Source of the DNA: JAYOEY01 sp038116945
GTDB taxonomy: Bacteria > Pseudomonadota > Alphaproteobacteria > MPNO01 > UBA2964
Direction of reading: 5' to 3'
Length of the DNA stretch: 64,000 nucleotides
Assembly: GCA_038116945.1 (NCBI GenBank)
Contig: JAYOEY010000009.1
Coordinates: 85,822-149,821 of the forward strand
Numbering within the stretch: the stretch's first letter is position 1; every line of letters begins with the position of its first letter. Position numbers and translations under genes: made by a program. The notes below the pieces were generated by a model. The model saw nothing but the letters and a program-made list of their open reading frames with translations, made no database searches and was not told the DNA's origin. Shown one piece after another: positions 52,447 to 61,507 of the stretch.

Positions 52447-54770
52447 CAGGCGGCCTTTGCCTGCCTGATCGTGCGCCACAGCTTTTCCGGCGTGAGAGGC
52501 ATGTCGACATGGGCGACGCCGAGCGGCTGCAGGGCGTTGATCACGGCATTCATCACCGCCGGCAGCCCGCCGACATTGCCGGCCTCGCCGCATCCCTTGA
52601 CGCCCAGCGGGTTGGTTTCGGTCGGGACCGGGTTGGATTTCACTTCCATGAAGCTCATGTCCGAGGCGCGCGGCATGGCGTAATCCATGAAGGTGCCAGT
52701 GACCAGCTGCCCGTCCTCGTCATAGGCGATGACCTCCATCAACGCCTGACCCAGCCCCTGTGCGATGCCGCCATGGATCTGTCCCTTGAGCAGCAGGGGG
52801 TTCATGACCGTTCCGACATCGTCGACGACATTGTATTCGAGAACGTCGACGATCCCGGTATCCGGATCGATCTCTACCTCGCAGACATGACAGCCGTTCG
52901 GGTAGTTCATGATGTTGGCTGTGTAGGTCGCGTCCTCGTTCAGGCCGGGTTCCATCCCGTCGGGCAGGTTCCCCGGATTGGAGGCCGCCTTGGCGATTTC
53001 GGCAAAGGTGACCGTTCTGTCGGTCCCTGCGACGGAGAAAAGTCCCTCGGTGAAGACAATGTCCTCTTCGGCGGCTTCGAGGCGGTGCGCGGCGATCCTG
53101 GCAGCCTTTTCGATGACCTTGTCGGTCGCCATCAGGACCGCCGCGCCGCCCAGCGTTGCCGAGCGCGACCCGCCCGTACCGTGGCCGAACGCGACCTTTT
53201 CCGTATCGCCCCAGACGTAATGCACGTCTTCCGGCTTCAGCCCCAGCTTGTCGCAGACGATCTGCTTGAAGACGGTCTCGTGGCCCTGACCCTGCGTGCA
53301 GGAGCCTGCCATGATGGTCACGGTGCCGCTTCGGTCGACGCGGATCTCGGCGGCCTCGATGCCCGGCGCGGCGGCGCGTTCGATGGTGTTCGAGACGCCG
53401 ATGCCGCGCAGCCTGCCGGAACGGGCCGCCTCCGCGCGGCGTGCTTCGAACCCGGCATAGTCCGCCATCTCCAGCGTCATATCCATGTTCTGTTCGAACG
53501 CGCCGCAATCGTATGTGAAGGTCAGGCCGGTCTTGAACGGCATCGCATCGGGCGGGATCGTGTTGATCCGGCGAAGTTCCACAGGGTCCATGCCGATTTC
53601 CTGTGCGGCCATATCGATGATCCGCTCGATCGCGTAGGCGGCTTCGGGGCGGCCGGCGCCGCGGTAAGGCGTGACCGGGTTGCAGTTGGTGATGACGCCC
53701 GTGACCTCCACGTATATCGCGGGCGTGGTGTAGACGCCTGCGATGGTGCCGAGATTGTTGATCGCGGGGTTCGGCGTGGCGGACCCGATATAGGCGCCGA
53801 GATTGGCGATCGATTTGACCCGGAGACCGAGGAACCGGTTGTCGTCGTCGAGCCCGAGCTCGATCTCGAAGATATTGTCCCGCCCGCCGTAATCCGACAG
53901 GAACGCTTCCGACCGGTCGCCGGTCCATCTGACCGGACGGCCGAGCAGCTTCGAGGCGAGAAGACAGATCGGCCCTTCGGGATAGATCGGCGATTTCATG
54001 CCGAAGCTGCCGCCGACATCGCCGGCGACGACGCGGACCTTGCTCTCCGGAACCTTGAGGATGCGTCCGGCCAGGGTCGCGCGGTAGGGATGAACGCCCT
54101 GCAGCGTGGTATAGAGCGTGTAGCTGTCTTCGAAACGGTTGTAGTCGCCGGTGCAGCCGCGCGGCTCCATGGTTGCCGCCATCACGCGGCTGACATCGAA
54201 CCTGTGGCTGACGACACGGCTCGCCTTGGCAATGGCGGCGTCGGTGGCGTCCTTGTTGCCCACGCCGTGGACGAAACAGATATTGTCGGGGCAGTCGGGC
54301 CAGACGGCGGGCGCGCCCGGCTGCAACGCCTTTTCCTCGTCGGTGACCGACGGCAGCGGTTCGTAATCGACCGCGATCAGGTCGCATGCGTCCTTCGCCT
54401 GGTTCTCGGTCTCGGCGATGACGACGGCGACATAATCGCCGACCCGGCGCACGACCTCTCCCTGCAGGGGCTTCATCGGCGGAACGAACATCGGAGAACC
54501 GTCCGGACGCTTGCGGCCCGAGCCGACCGGCAGGTCGCCCCAGCCCGAAGCATCCCAGTCCTTCGCCGTCAGGACGAGCGCAACGCCCGGCGCTTTTTCG
54601 GCAGCGCCCGTGTCGATCGATCTGATCCTCGCGTGGGCGAACGGCGACCTGAGAATCCAGGCGCGGGCAGTGTTCGGCAGCCGCACATCGTCGACATACC
54701 GGCCGCCACCGCTAAGCAAACGAGGGTCTTCGGATCGCGGGACCGCCTGTCCCAACGCATATTCGCCCAT
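52446..54770 (-). CDS. Xanthine dehydrogenase/CoxL-type molybdopterin subunit (form II-like)
   Basis: 774 residues, the full length of the large molybdenum subunit of xanthine oxidase-family hydroxylases. GYAx-type boundaries and PYRGAGRPEAAY (form II CoxL has AYRGAGR; here A becomes P), GSFGMKSP, the CTQGQGHETVF pterin loop, and GCGEAG near the end with the Mo-site Glu are visible. It would hydroxylate a small molecule using Mo-cytosine dinucleotide. No iron-sulfur (CoxS) or FAD (CoxM) subunit gene is adjacent, so partners must lie outside or elsewhere. DUF1194 overlaps its end. Confidence 0.87.
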   Translation of the reverse strand: MGEYALGQAVPRSEDPRLLSGGGRYVDDVRLPNTARAWILRSPFAHARIRSIDTGAAEKAPGVALVLTAKDWDASGWGDLPVGSGRKRPDGSPMFVPPMKPLQGEVVRRVGDYVAVVIAETENQAKDACDLIAVDYEPLPSVTDEEKALQPGAPAVWPDCPDNICFVHGVGNKDATDAAIAKASRVVSHRFDVSRVMAATMEPRGCTGDYNRFEDSYTLYTTLQGVHPYRATLAGRILKVPESKVRVVAGDVGGSFGMKSPIYPEGPICLLASKLLGRPVRWTGDRSEAFLSDYGGRDNIFEIELGLDDDNRFLGLRVKSIANLGAYIGSATPNPAINNLGTIAGVYTTPAIYVEVTGVITNCNPVTPYRGAGRPEAAYAIERIIDMAAQEIGMDPVELRRINTIPPDAMPFKTGLTFTYDCGAFEQNMDMTLEMADYAGFEARRAEAARSGRLRGIGVSNTIERAAAPGIEAAEIRVDRSGTVTIMAGSCTQGQGHETVFKQIVCDKLGLKPEDVHYVWGDTEKVAFGHGTGGSRSATLGGAAVLMATDKVIEKAARIAAHRLEAAEEDIVFTEGLFSVAGTDRTVTFAEIAKAASNPGNLPDGMEPGLNEDATYTANIMNYPNGCHVCEVEIDPDTGIVDVLEYNVVDDVGTVMNPLLLKGQIHGGIAQGLGQALMEVIAYDEDGQLVTGTFMDYAMPRASDMSFMEVKSNPVPTETNPLGVKGCGEAGNVGGLPAVMNAVINALQPLGVAHVDMPLTPEKLWRTIRQAKAA

Positions 54771-54844
54771 TTTCCAGCTTTCTCCGTCAATGTGACTCGG
54801 TATTGTAAGTGTAATAGAAATTATTCAGGAGGGTAGGGCGCACG

Positions 54845-55861
54845 ATGAAGATAAGCAGATATTTCACGATCCTCTCCGCCGGCATCGTCTGGAGCGCGGT
54901 TGCGTCGGCAGCGACGCTGGACACGGTGCGGGAAAGGGGCTGGCTCTCCTGCGGGGCGAGTGAAGGGCTGCCGGGCTTCAGTTCTCCGGACGCAAGGGGA
55001 GAGTGGCAGGGGATCGATGCCGATTTCTGCCGGGCGGTCGCGGCCGTCGTCCTCGGCGATCCGAAGAAGGCGCGGTTTACGGCGCTGTCCTCGAAGATCC
55101 GCTTTACCGCGCTACAGACCGGCAAGATCGATGTGCTTCCGCGCAATACGACGTGGACGCAGACACGGGATACGGCGCTCGGACTCAATTTCGTCGGGGT
55201 TTATTACTATGACGGACAGGGGATTCTGGTCCGTAAATCGCTCGGCGTGAAAAGCGCGAAGGAACTTGATGGCGCGGCGGTCTGCATCAATGCCGGGACC
55301 ACCACCGAGCTCAATCTTGCGGATTATTTTCGCAAGAACGGGATGCGCTACTCGCCGGTGATTTTCGAGAAATCGGACGAGGTGGTGGCCGCCTACGCCG
55401 CCGGGCGATGCGACGTTTATACCACCGACAAGTCGGGTCTGTACGCGCAACGCCTCAAGCTGCGGGATGCTGCCAATCATGTGATCCTGCCGGAAATCCT
55501 GTCGAAGGAACCGCTTGGCCCGGTGGTCCGGCAGGGCGACGACGCCTGGTTCAACATTGTTCGCTGGACGCTGTTCGCGCTAGTCGGCGCCGAGGAGCTG
55601 GGGATTACGTCGAAAAATGTCATGGCGCTGAAAAAATCGGCCAAGGATCCCCGCGTACGCCGGTTCGTCGGCACAGAGGGCAAGGCGGGTGCCAATCTGG
55701 GGCTCGATCCCGACTGGGCGTTGCGCGCCATTGCGGCGGTCGGCAATTACGGCGAAATCTTCGCCCGCCATCTGGGGCCGCAAACCCGGCTGAAAATCGA
55801 GCGTGGCATCAACCGGCTGTGGTCGGACGGCGGTCTCCACTACGCGCCGCCTATCCGGTGA
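54845..55861 (+). CDS. aapJ: General L-amino acid ABC transporter substrate-binding protein (AapJ-like)
   Basis: 338 residues with signal peptide ending ASA (about 22). Then the SBP_bac_3 fold: TLDTVRERGWLSCGASEGLPGFSS, the amino-acid pocket with FTALSSKIRFTALQTGKIDVLPRNTT (key NTTWTQTRD) and KSGLYAQRL. The family binds a broad range of L-amino acids. First gene of aapJQMP, with GGAGGG 11 bases before the ATG. Divergent from the molybdoenzyme gene by 74 bases. Confidence 0.9.
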   Translation: MKISRYFTILSAGIVWSAVASAATLDTVRERGWLSCGASEGLPGFSSPDARGEWQGIDADFCRAVAAVVLGDPKKARFTALSSKIRFTALQTGKIDVLPRNTTWTQTRDTALGLNFVGVYYYDGQGILVRKSLGVKSAKELDGAAVCINAGTTTELNLADYFRKNGMRYSPVIFEKSDEVVAAYAAGRCDVYTTDKSGLYAQRLKLRDAANHVILPEILSKEPLGPVVRQGDDAWFNIVRWTLFALVGAEELGITSKNVMALKKSAKDPRVRRFVGTEGKAGANLGLDPDWALRAIAAVGNYGEIFARHLGPQTRLKIERGINRLWSDGGLHYAPPIR

Positions 55862-55873
55862 ACGCCGCCTCCC

Positions 55874-56980
55874 ATGTCTGACGGGCTGTGGCGCAGCAAG
55901 GCCGGGCATGCCGTCCTGTGGCAGGTCGCCACGGTCGGGCTCGTTGTCGCCCTCGGCTACGTCATGGTTTCGAACATGCTCGACAATCTGGCGAGCCGGG
56001 GGATCGCGTCCGGGTTCGACTTCATGTCGTCGACGGCAGGGTTCGGAATTGCGACCAGCCTGATCGATTACGACGAATCCAGCTCCATTGGCCGCGCTTT
56101 TCTCGTCGGGCTGCTCAACACGCTGATGGTCTCCGCCATCGGAATTGTCCTTGCGACCATTCTCGGCACGGCCATCGGGATTGCCCGGCTTTCGAGCAAC
56201 TGGCTGCTGGCGCGCATCGCGGGCGCTTATGTGGAAGTGCTGCGGAACATACCTCTCCTGCTGCAGATTTTTTTCTGGTACTTCGCGGTCCTCCGGACGC
56301 TGCCCTCGCCGCGCGGCAGCCACGCTGTCGGCAATGCCGTCTTTCTCAACAATCGCGGGCTTTACCTGCCCGGAATGGAAACCGGCCCGGCGTTCTGGAC
56401 AATGGTTGCCGTGGCCGTTCTCCTCGTTACGCTCCCGGTCGTTCGGCGCAGGCTAGGCGGAATTATCGCGTGGGGCGGGGGCGCGGCGCTGATTTTCGCG
56501 GCGTGTCTGACCGTCAAGTGGTCGCTTCCGGTCCTGACGGGTTTCAATTTCAGGGGCGGCATGGTCCTCAGCCCGGAATTCGTGTCGTTGCTCGTCGCGC
56601 TCTCAACGTATACCGCCGCGTTCGTCGCAGAGATCGTACGCGCCGGCATTCAGGCCGTGCCCAGGGGACAGGTGGAGGCCGCCCGCTCGCTCGGGCTTTC
56701 GCCGCGCGACGTGATGGGGAAGGTCGTTTTGCCGCAGGCGCTCCGCGTGATCGTGCCGCCGCTGACCAACCAGTATCTCAACCTCACCAAGAACTCGTCT
56801 CTGGCCGCCGCGATCGCCTATCCCGACCTGGTGTCGGTGTTCGCGGGCACCGCCCTCAGCATAACCGGTCAGGCGGTCGAGATGATCGCGCTGGTGATGG
56901 CGGTGTACCTTGCCATCAGCCTGTCCATTGCTCTCGGCATGAACCTTTATAACCGCGCCATCGCGCTGAAAGGCGGCTGA
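55874..56980 (+). CDS. aapQ: General L-amino acid ABC transporter permease (AapQ-like)
   Basis: 368 residues with about eight membrane segments. The docking EAA loop is VEAARSLGLSPRDVMGKVVLPQALRV (key EAARSLGLS...LPQA). HisMQ/PAAT family, with an unusually long central insertion typical of AapQ. It follows aapJ by 12 bases. Confidence 0.9.
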   Translation: MSDGLWRSKAGHAVLWQVATVGLVVALGYVMVSNMLDNLASRGIASGFDFMSSTAGFGIATSLIDYDESSSIGRAFLVGLLNTLMVSAIGIVLATILGTAIGIARLSSNWLLARIAGAYVEVLRNIPLLLQIFFWYFAVLRTLPSPRGSHAVGNAVFLNNRGLYLPGMETGPAFWTMVAVAVLLVTLPVVRRRLGGIIAWGGGAALIFAACLTVKWSLPVLTGFNFRGGMVLSPEFVSLLVALSTYTAAFVAEIVRAGIQAVPRGQVEAARSLGLSPRDVMGKVVLPQALRVIVPPLTNQYLNLTKNSSLAAAIAYPDLVSVFAGTALSITGQAVEMIALVMAVYLAISLSIALGMNLYNRAIALKGG

Positions 56981-56982
56981 CG

Positions 56983-58029
56983 GTGGCGGCGGCAGTCTGG
57001 ATCAGGCGACATCTGTTTCCGTCCTGGGGAAACGCGTTTCTGACGATCGCGCTTGGCGCGGCTGTCGTGGCGGCTGCGTTTCCCATGCTCGACTGGGCGT
57101 TTGTCAGCGCGGACTGGAGCGGAACGAGCCGCGCCGACTGCCGCAGCGACGGGGCATGCTGGGTGTTTGTCGCGAGCAGGATGGACCAGTTCCTGTTCGG
57201 GTTCTATCCGGAGGCCGAACGCTGGCGCGTCGTTCTGGCGGTCGCGCTGAATTTCGGCGCCGTCGCGCTTCTGTTCGTTCCGGGCTTCGCCCTTCGCTAC
57301 ACCGCAGCATCGGCGGGAATCCTTACGGCGCTGCTGGCGGGTTGGCTCCTGCTGCACGGCGGCGCGCTCGGGCTTTCGGTCGTCGAGACGCGGCAATGGG
57401 GCGGGATGATGCTGACCCTCGTCATAACCGTCGGCGGGCTGTTTGCAGCATTTCCGCTCGGGCTGCTGCTGGCGCTGGGCCGGCGGTCTTCGATGCCGGC
57501 GATCCGGGCGCTTTGCATCCTCTTTATTGAGTTCTGGCGCGGCGTGCCGTTGATTACCGTTCTGTTCATGGCGTCGGTCATGCTGCCGTTCTTTCTGCCG
57601 GGCGGCGCCGATATCGACAAGCTGCTGGCGGCGATGATCGGCGTCGCGCTGTTTGCCGCCGCCTATCTTGCAGAGGTGGTGCGCGGCGGGTTGCAGGCCG
57701 TGCCGCGCGGCCAGTACGAGGCGGCGGCGGCGCTCGGGCTCGGCTACCGTGAGACGATGGTCCGCGTTGTTCTTCCGCAGGCGTTGCGTCATGTCATCCC
57801 TGGGCTCGCCAATACGGCGATTGCCCTATTCAAGGATACGACGCTGGTTCTGATCATTGGGCTGTTCGATTTTCTGGGCATCATCCAGGCCGCCCTGACC
57901 GATACGGAATGGCTGGGATTTGCCCTTGAAGGCTACGTCTTTGCCGCCGCCGTATACTGGGTCCTGTGCTTCGCGATGTCGCGGGCGAGCCGCGCTGTCG
58001 AGGGCCAGGGCGTTGGGGGTATTTCATGA
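56983..58029 (+). CDS. aapM: General L-amino acid ABC transporter permease (AapM-like)
   Basis: 348 residues starting at GTG 56983, two bases after the aapQ stop. The docking loop YEAAAALGLGYRETMVRVVLPQALRHVI (key EAAAALGLG...LPQA) is intact. The N-terminal part has a long periplasmic loop (WSGTSRADCRSDGACWVF). It pairs with AapQ as the second half of the channel. Confidence 0.9.
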   Translation: MAAAVWIRRHLFPSWGNAFLTIALGAAVVAAAFPMLDWAFVSADWSGTSRADCRSDGACWVFVASRMDQFLFGFYPEAERWRVVLAVALNFGAVALLFVPGFALRYTAASAGILTALLAGWLLLHGGALGLSVVETRQWGGMMLTLVITVGGLFAAFPLGLLLALGRRSSMPAIRALCILFIEFWRGVPLITVLFMASVMLPFFLPGGADIDKLLAAMIGVALFAAAYLAEVVRGGLQAVPRGQYEAAAALGLGYRETMVRVVLPQALRHVIPGLANTAIALFKDTTLVLIIGLFDFLGIIQAALTDTEWLGFALEGYVFAAAVYWVLCFAMSRASRAVEGQGVGGIS

Positions 58030-58769
58030 CGTCATCCGTCCCGGTTCAGGCGAGAAATGTCCATAAATGGTTCGGTTCTCTTCATGTCCTCGACGGAATC
58101 GACATGACGATCGCCGAAGGCGAACGGGTCGTTCTCTGCGGTCCATCGGGCTCGGGGAAATCCACGCTGGTTCGTTGCATCAACGGGCTTGAGACGATCG
58201 ACAGCGGCGAAATCGCCGTCAACGGCGTGATCCTCTCCGACGACCGGACGACGCTGGAGAAAATCCGGCGATCGGTCGGCATGGTGTTTCAGCAGTTCAA
58301 TCTTTTTCCGCACATGACGGTCCTGGAAAACCTGTGCCTCGCGCCGGTGCGGGCCGGGGGCGTCGCGGCGCCGGAAGCGGAAGAGCGCGCACGGCGCTAT
58401 CTGGAGCGGGTCCACATTCCCGAACAGGCCGACAAATATCCCGCGCAGCTCTCGGGCGGACAGCAGCAGCGCGTCGCCATCGCGCGCGCGCTTTGCATGG
58501 AACCGGACATCATGCTGTTCGACGAGCCGACCTCGGCGCTCGATCCGGAAATGATCAAGGAGGTGCTCGACGTCATCGTCGAACTGGCGGAAGACGGGCG
58601 GACGATGATATGCGTAACCCACGAGATGGGGCTGGCCCGAGCCATGGCGGATCGCGTTGTTTTTCTGGACGAAGGACGCATCGTCGAGGCCGCGCCGCCT
58701 GAAAAATTCTTTACCCAGCCCGAGTCCGAGCGGACCCGGCAGTTTCTGAGCCGTATCCTTCACCATTGA
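58026..58769 (+). CDS. aapP: General L-amino acid ABC transporter ATP-binding protein (AapP-like)
   Basis: 247 residues, the PAAT-family ATPase. Walker A GPSGSGKST (about 39-47), signature LSGGQQQRVAIARALC, Walker B IMLFDEPTSALD, and the switch His in CVTHEMGLA. ATG 58026 overlaps the aapM stop as ATGA. Confidence 0.93.
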   Translation: MTSSVPVQARNVHKWFGSLHVLDGIDMTIAEGERVVLCGPSGSGKSTLVRCINGLETIDSGEIAVNGVILSDDRTTLEKIRRSVGMVFQQFNLFPHMTVLENLCLAPVRAGGVAAPEAEERARRYLERVHIPEQADKYPAQLSGGQQQRVAIARALCMEPDIMLFDEPTSALDPEMIKEVLDVIVELAEDGRTMICVTHEMGLARAMADRVVFLDEGRIVEAAPPEKFFTQPESERTRQFLSRILHH

Positions 58770-58776
58770 GCAGACG

Positions 58777-60000
58777 ATGACCGAAATTCCGACCTTCACC
58801 ACCCACCTCGAATGCAGCGAAACCGGCAAACATTACGAGGCGGACACGCTTCATAACCTGTCCGATACCGGCAAGCCGCTGCTGGTCCGCTACGATCTCG
58901 AAGGGGTGGCCGGTGCGCTGACCAAGGAAAAGCTGGCGGCACGTGCCGAGGGCGGATTCTGGCGGTACCGCGAACTTCTGCCGGTGCGGAAAGAAGAGAA
59001 CGTTCTTCGTCTTGGCGAGGTCATGACGCCCATCGTACGGGCGGTGAATACCGAGAAAAAATACGGCTGCGGCGAATTGCTGGTGAAGGAAGAAGGCCGC
59101 CTGCCGACCGGGTCCTTCAAGGCTCGCGGTCTGGCGCTTGCGGTGTCGATGGCGAAGGAACTCGGCGTAACGCGCATGGCAATGCCGACAAACGGAAACG
59201 CCGGCTCGGCGATGGCCGCCTATTGTTCGCGTGCCGGAATCGAAAGCTACGTGTTCTGCCCCGACGACACGCCGGAGGTGAACATTCGGGAAATCGCGCT
59301 GCAGGGGGCGAAGACCTTTCTCGTCAACGGTCTTATCAACGATTGCGGCCGGATCGTCGGCGAAGGCAAGGAGAAGATGGGCTGGTTCGACTGCTCGACG
59401 CTGAAGGAGCCCTATCGCATCGAAGGCAAGAAGACGATGGGACTGGAACTCGCCGAACAGCTCGGCTGGGACGTGCCGGACGTCATCTTCTATCCGACCG
59501 GAGGCGGCACGGGACTGATCGGCATGTGGAAGGCCTTCGACGAGCTCGAGAAGATCGGCTTTATCGGTTCGAAGAGGCCGCGCATGGTGGCGGTACAGGC
59601 GGAAGGCTGCGCGCCGATCGTCAAGGCATGGCAGGACGGTGAAAACCATGCGCCGCTTTGGGAGAATGCCCATACCTATGCGGCTGGTATACGCGTGCCT
59701 ATCGCTATCGGGGACTTCATCATCCTGGATGCCGTTCGGAAATCCGACGGGTTCGCTATCGCGGTTGGCGATAAGGCCATCGCGGAGGCGGTCTCCGATA
59801 TGGCGAAAGACGACGGGCTGATGCTGTGCCCGGAAGGCGGTGCGACCTATGCCGCGTTCAGAATCGCTCTCGCGGACGGCCGAATCAGCTCGACCGACCG
59901 TTGCGTGCTGTTCAACTGCGCGACGGGACTGAAATACCCGTTGCCCGAGGCGGGAAGACGACTTGATTTAAACAACGTAGATTATAATCAAATAGGTTGA
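58777..60000 (+). CDS. thrC: Threonine synthase-like PLP enzyme
   Basis: 407 residues, fold type II. PLP lysine in TGSFKARG (about residue 115) and the glycine-rich phosphate loop PTGGGTGLIG. It resembles the threonine synthase of the archaeal/plant-like type (about 400 residues, ALTKEKLAARAEGGFWRYRELLP start). It would convert O-phosphohomoserine to threonine. It follows aapP by seven bases, hence in the amino-acid transport operon; an alternative is a different beta-replacing or dehydratase reaction on an imported amino acid. The last 14 residues are AT-rich in code. Confidence 0.85.
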   Translation: MTEIPTFTTHLECSETGKHYEADTLHNLSDTGKPLLVRYDLEGVAGALTKEKLAARAEGGFWRYRELLPVRKEENVLRLGEVMTPIVRAVNTEKKYGCGELLVKEEGRLPTGSFKARGLALAVSMAKELGVTRMAMPTNGNAGSAMAAYCSRAGIESYVFCPDDTPEVNIREIALQGAKTFLVNGLINDCGRIVGEGKEKMGWFDCSTLKEPYRIEGKKTMGLELAEQLGWDVPDVIFYPTGGGTGLIGMWKAFDELEKIGFIGSKRPRMVAVQAEGCAPIVKAWQDGENHAPLWENAHTYAAGIRVPIAIGDFIILDAVRKSDGFAIAVGDKAIAEAVSDMAKDDGLMLCPEGGATYAAFRIALADGRISSTDRCVLFNCATGLKYPLPEAGRRLDLNNVDYNQIG

Positions 60001-60118
60001 TTTTCATATATTTATTCGTGATTTTCGAACCTCGGTATGAGGTGCGGGAAACGCATTTCAGCAGCCGAATGTCCCGATATTTCCCGGTTGTGTGTTGCCC
60101 CTGAATTGCCATTTTTTG

Positions 60119-60133
60119 TTAATGCCTCGTTAA
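60119..60133. promoter_or_regulatory. CtrA-type box TTAA-N7-TTAA
   Basis: TTAA (60119-60122), seven bases, TTAA (60130-60133), preceded by G, the full alphaproteobacterial CtrA consensus. It lies 55-69 bases upstream of the histidine kinase start, in an otherwise AT-rich gap (60001-60187). Confidence 0.72.
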
Positions 60134-60149
60134 TCCTTTTATTCGTACT

Positions 60150-60163
60150 TTAACGATGGTTAA
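60150..60163. promoter_or_regulatory. CtrA-type half site / near-consensus box
   Basis: TTAA (60150-60153), six bases, TTAA (60160-60163), containing ATGGTTAA, the reverse complement of the TTAACCAT half site. The spacing is one short of consensus. Confidence 0.5.
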
Positions 60164-60187
60164 CGGAAATTTTCGGTGGAGGGTGTC

Positions 60188-61399
60188 ATGCAGACATCCA
60201 ACCGTGGACAGACAAAAGCAGAACTGTTCGCCGAGCTGGACAAGCTCAGGTCCCGCGTTGCGGAGCTTGAGGCGGATGTGTCCCGGAACGAGGGCGATAA
60301 CCGCTATCGCGCGCTTCTCCGGAATTTGCCGGATGCGGTTCAGATCGTATGCGACGGCGTTCTCGTTTACGTGAATGATGCTGCGGTTGGCCTTTTCGCG
60401 GCGGCTCGTCCCGAAGACCTCATCGGGCGGAATGTTTCCGATCTGATCTGTCCGGAGGATGCCCGTTCGGGAGACGGTTTGCAGCAAATTGCTCCAGGCG
60501 GCGGGAAAAGCCGTTGGCAGGAACAGCTTCGGTTGACGGTAGAGGGCGACCGGGTTCATGTCGTTTTGTCCGATCTCGCGATCGACTGGAACGGCCGGCC
60601 GGCGGTCCTCACGGTTTTGAGGAACAACGACAGCGTTGTCCAGGCACGCGACGAGCTCCGCGCGGCCCGCGAGGCGGCCGAATTCGCCGATCGTACCAAG
60701 AGCGCGTTTCTGGCGAACATGAGTCATGAAATCCGGACGCCCCTCAACGCCATTATCGGGTTCGCCGATATCATGAAAGAGGAGATGTTCGGGCCTCTCG
60801 GGTCTGGTCATTATCGGGAATATGCCGGCGATATCGTCGAGAGCGGCCGCCATTTGCAGGCGCTGATCAACGACATTCTCGACCTGTCGAAGCTGGAGGC
60901 AGACCGGATGGAGCTTGAAGCTGGCCGGGTCGATATCGCACGGGTCATCGAGAGCAGCCTGGCGGTCCTGAAAACCCGGGCAGCCGCTGGCGATATCAAG
61001 CTCGCCGTTCGGGTCGCCCGGAAGCTGCCGGCGCTGCGCGGGGACGAACGGCGTATCCGCCAGGTTCTCTTCAACCTCCTTTCGAATGCTTCCAAATTCA
61101 CCCCGGACGGCGGACGGATCAGCGTATCTGCGGAATCGAACGAACGTTCGGGGCTGCGTATCTCTGTCATCGATACGGGGGTCGGCATGCGTGAGACCGA
61201 TCTTCAGACAGCCTTGACCCCGTTCGGTCAAGTGAGATCCGGTGGAGGATCGGAGGCCGTGCAGATGGGTACCGGTTTGGGGTTACCGCTCGCGAAATCC
61301 CTCGTGGAAAAGCACGGCGGCACACTCGACCTGAAAAGCAGACCCGGTAAGGGGACGCGCGTAACGCTTCGTTTCCCGCAGATGAGACTTGTCGCCTGA
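60188..61399 (+). CDS. PdhS/PleC/DivJ-like PAS histidine kinase
   Basis: 403 residues, no membrane segments, so soluble. A short coiled-coil (8-33) precedes a PAS domain (about 40-150), then HisKA with H180 in NMSHEIRTPLNAIIGF and the extended MFGPLGSGHYREYAGDIVESGRHLQALINDILDLSKLEADRMELE signature (about 200-245, given here by segments), which is typical of PdhS-family kinases acting on DivK/PleD. HATPase: N-box NLLSN, G1 DTGVGM (329-334), G2 GTGLGL (361-366). GGAGGG precedes ATG 60188. Two CtrA boxes lie upstream, hinting at cell-cycle control. Confidence 0.85.
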   Translation: MQTSNRGQTKAELFAELDKLRSRVAELEADVSRNEGDNRYRALLRNLPDAVQIVCDGVLVYVNDAAVGLFAAARPEDLIGRNVSDLICPEDARSGDGLQQIAPGGGKSRWQEQLRLTVEGDRVHVVLSDLAIDWNGRPAVLTVLRNNDSVVQARDELRAAREAAEFADRTKSAFLANMSHEIRTPLNAIIGFADIMKEEMFGPLGSGHYREYAGDIVESGRHLQALINDILDLSKLEADRMELEAGRVDIARVIESSLAVLKTRAAAGDIKLAVRVARKLPALRGDERRIRQVLFNLLSNASKFTPDGGRISVSAESNERSGLRISVIDTGVGMRETDLQTALTPFGQVRSGGGSEAVQMGTGLGLPLAKSLVEKHGGTLDLKSRPGKGTRVTLRFPQMRLVA

Positions 61400-61424
61400 C
61401 GCCCGACGTCCGTCGCCTGACGCC
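61391..61424 (+). repeat. Direct repeat of 13 bases at the kinase stop
   Basis: GTCGCCTGACGCC occurs at 61391-61403, spanning the kinase stop codon, and again at 61412-61424, so a 21-base slip duplicated the gene end. It is non-coding beyond the first stop. Confidence 0.8.
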
Positions 61425-61507
61425 GGGTCTGCCTGGTCTTGCGCATACAGGCGATATCCCTGACACTGTGCGCGGATACCGCTTTCACAGGAATGAAGGG
61501 ACAGGCC

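Noticed and set aside
52509..54836. A 775-codon rightward open frame antisense to the CoxL-like gene
   Set aside because: The reverse strand encodes a complete, recognisable molybdoenzyme; this frame has the Asp/Arg/Gly-rich look of an antisense shadow.
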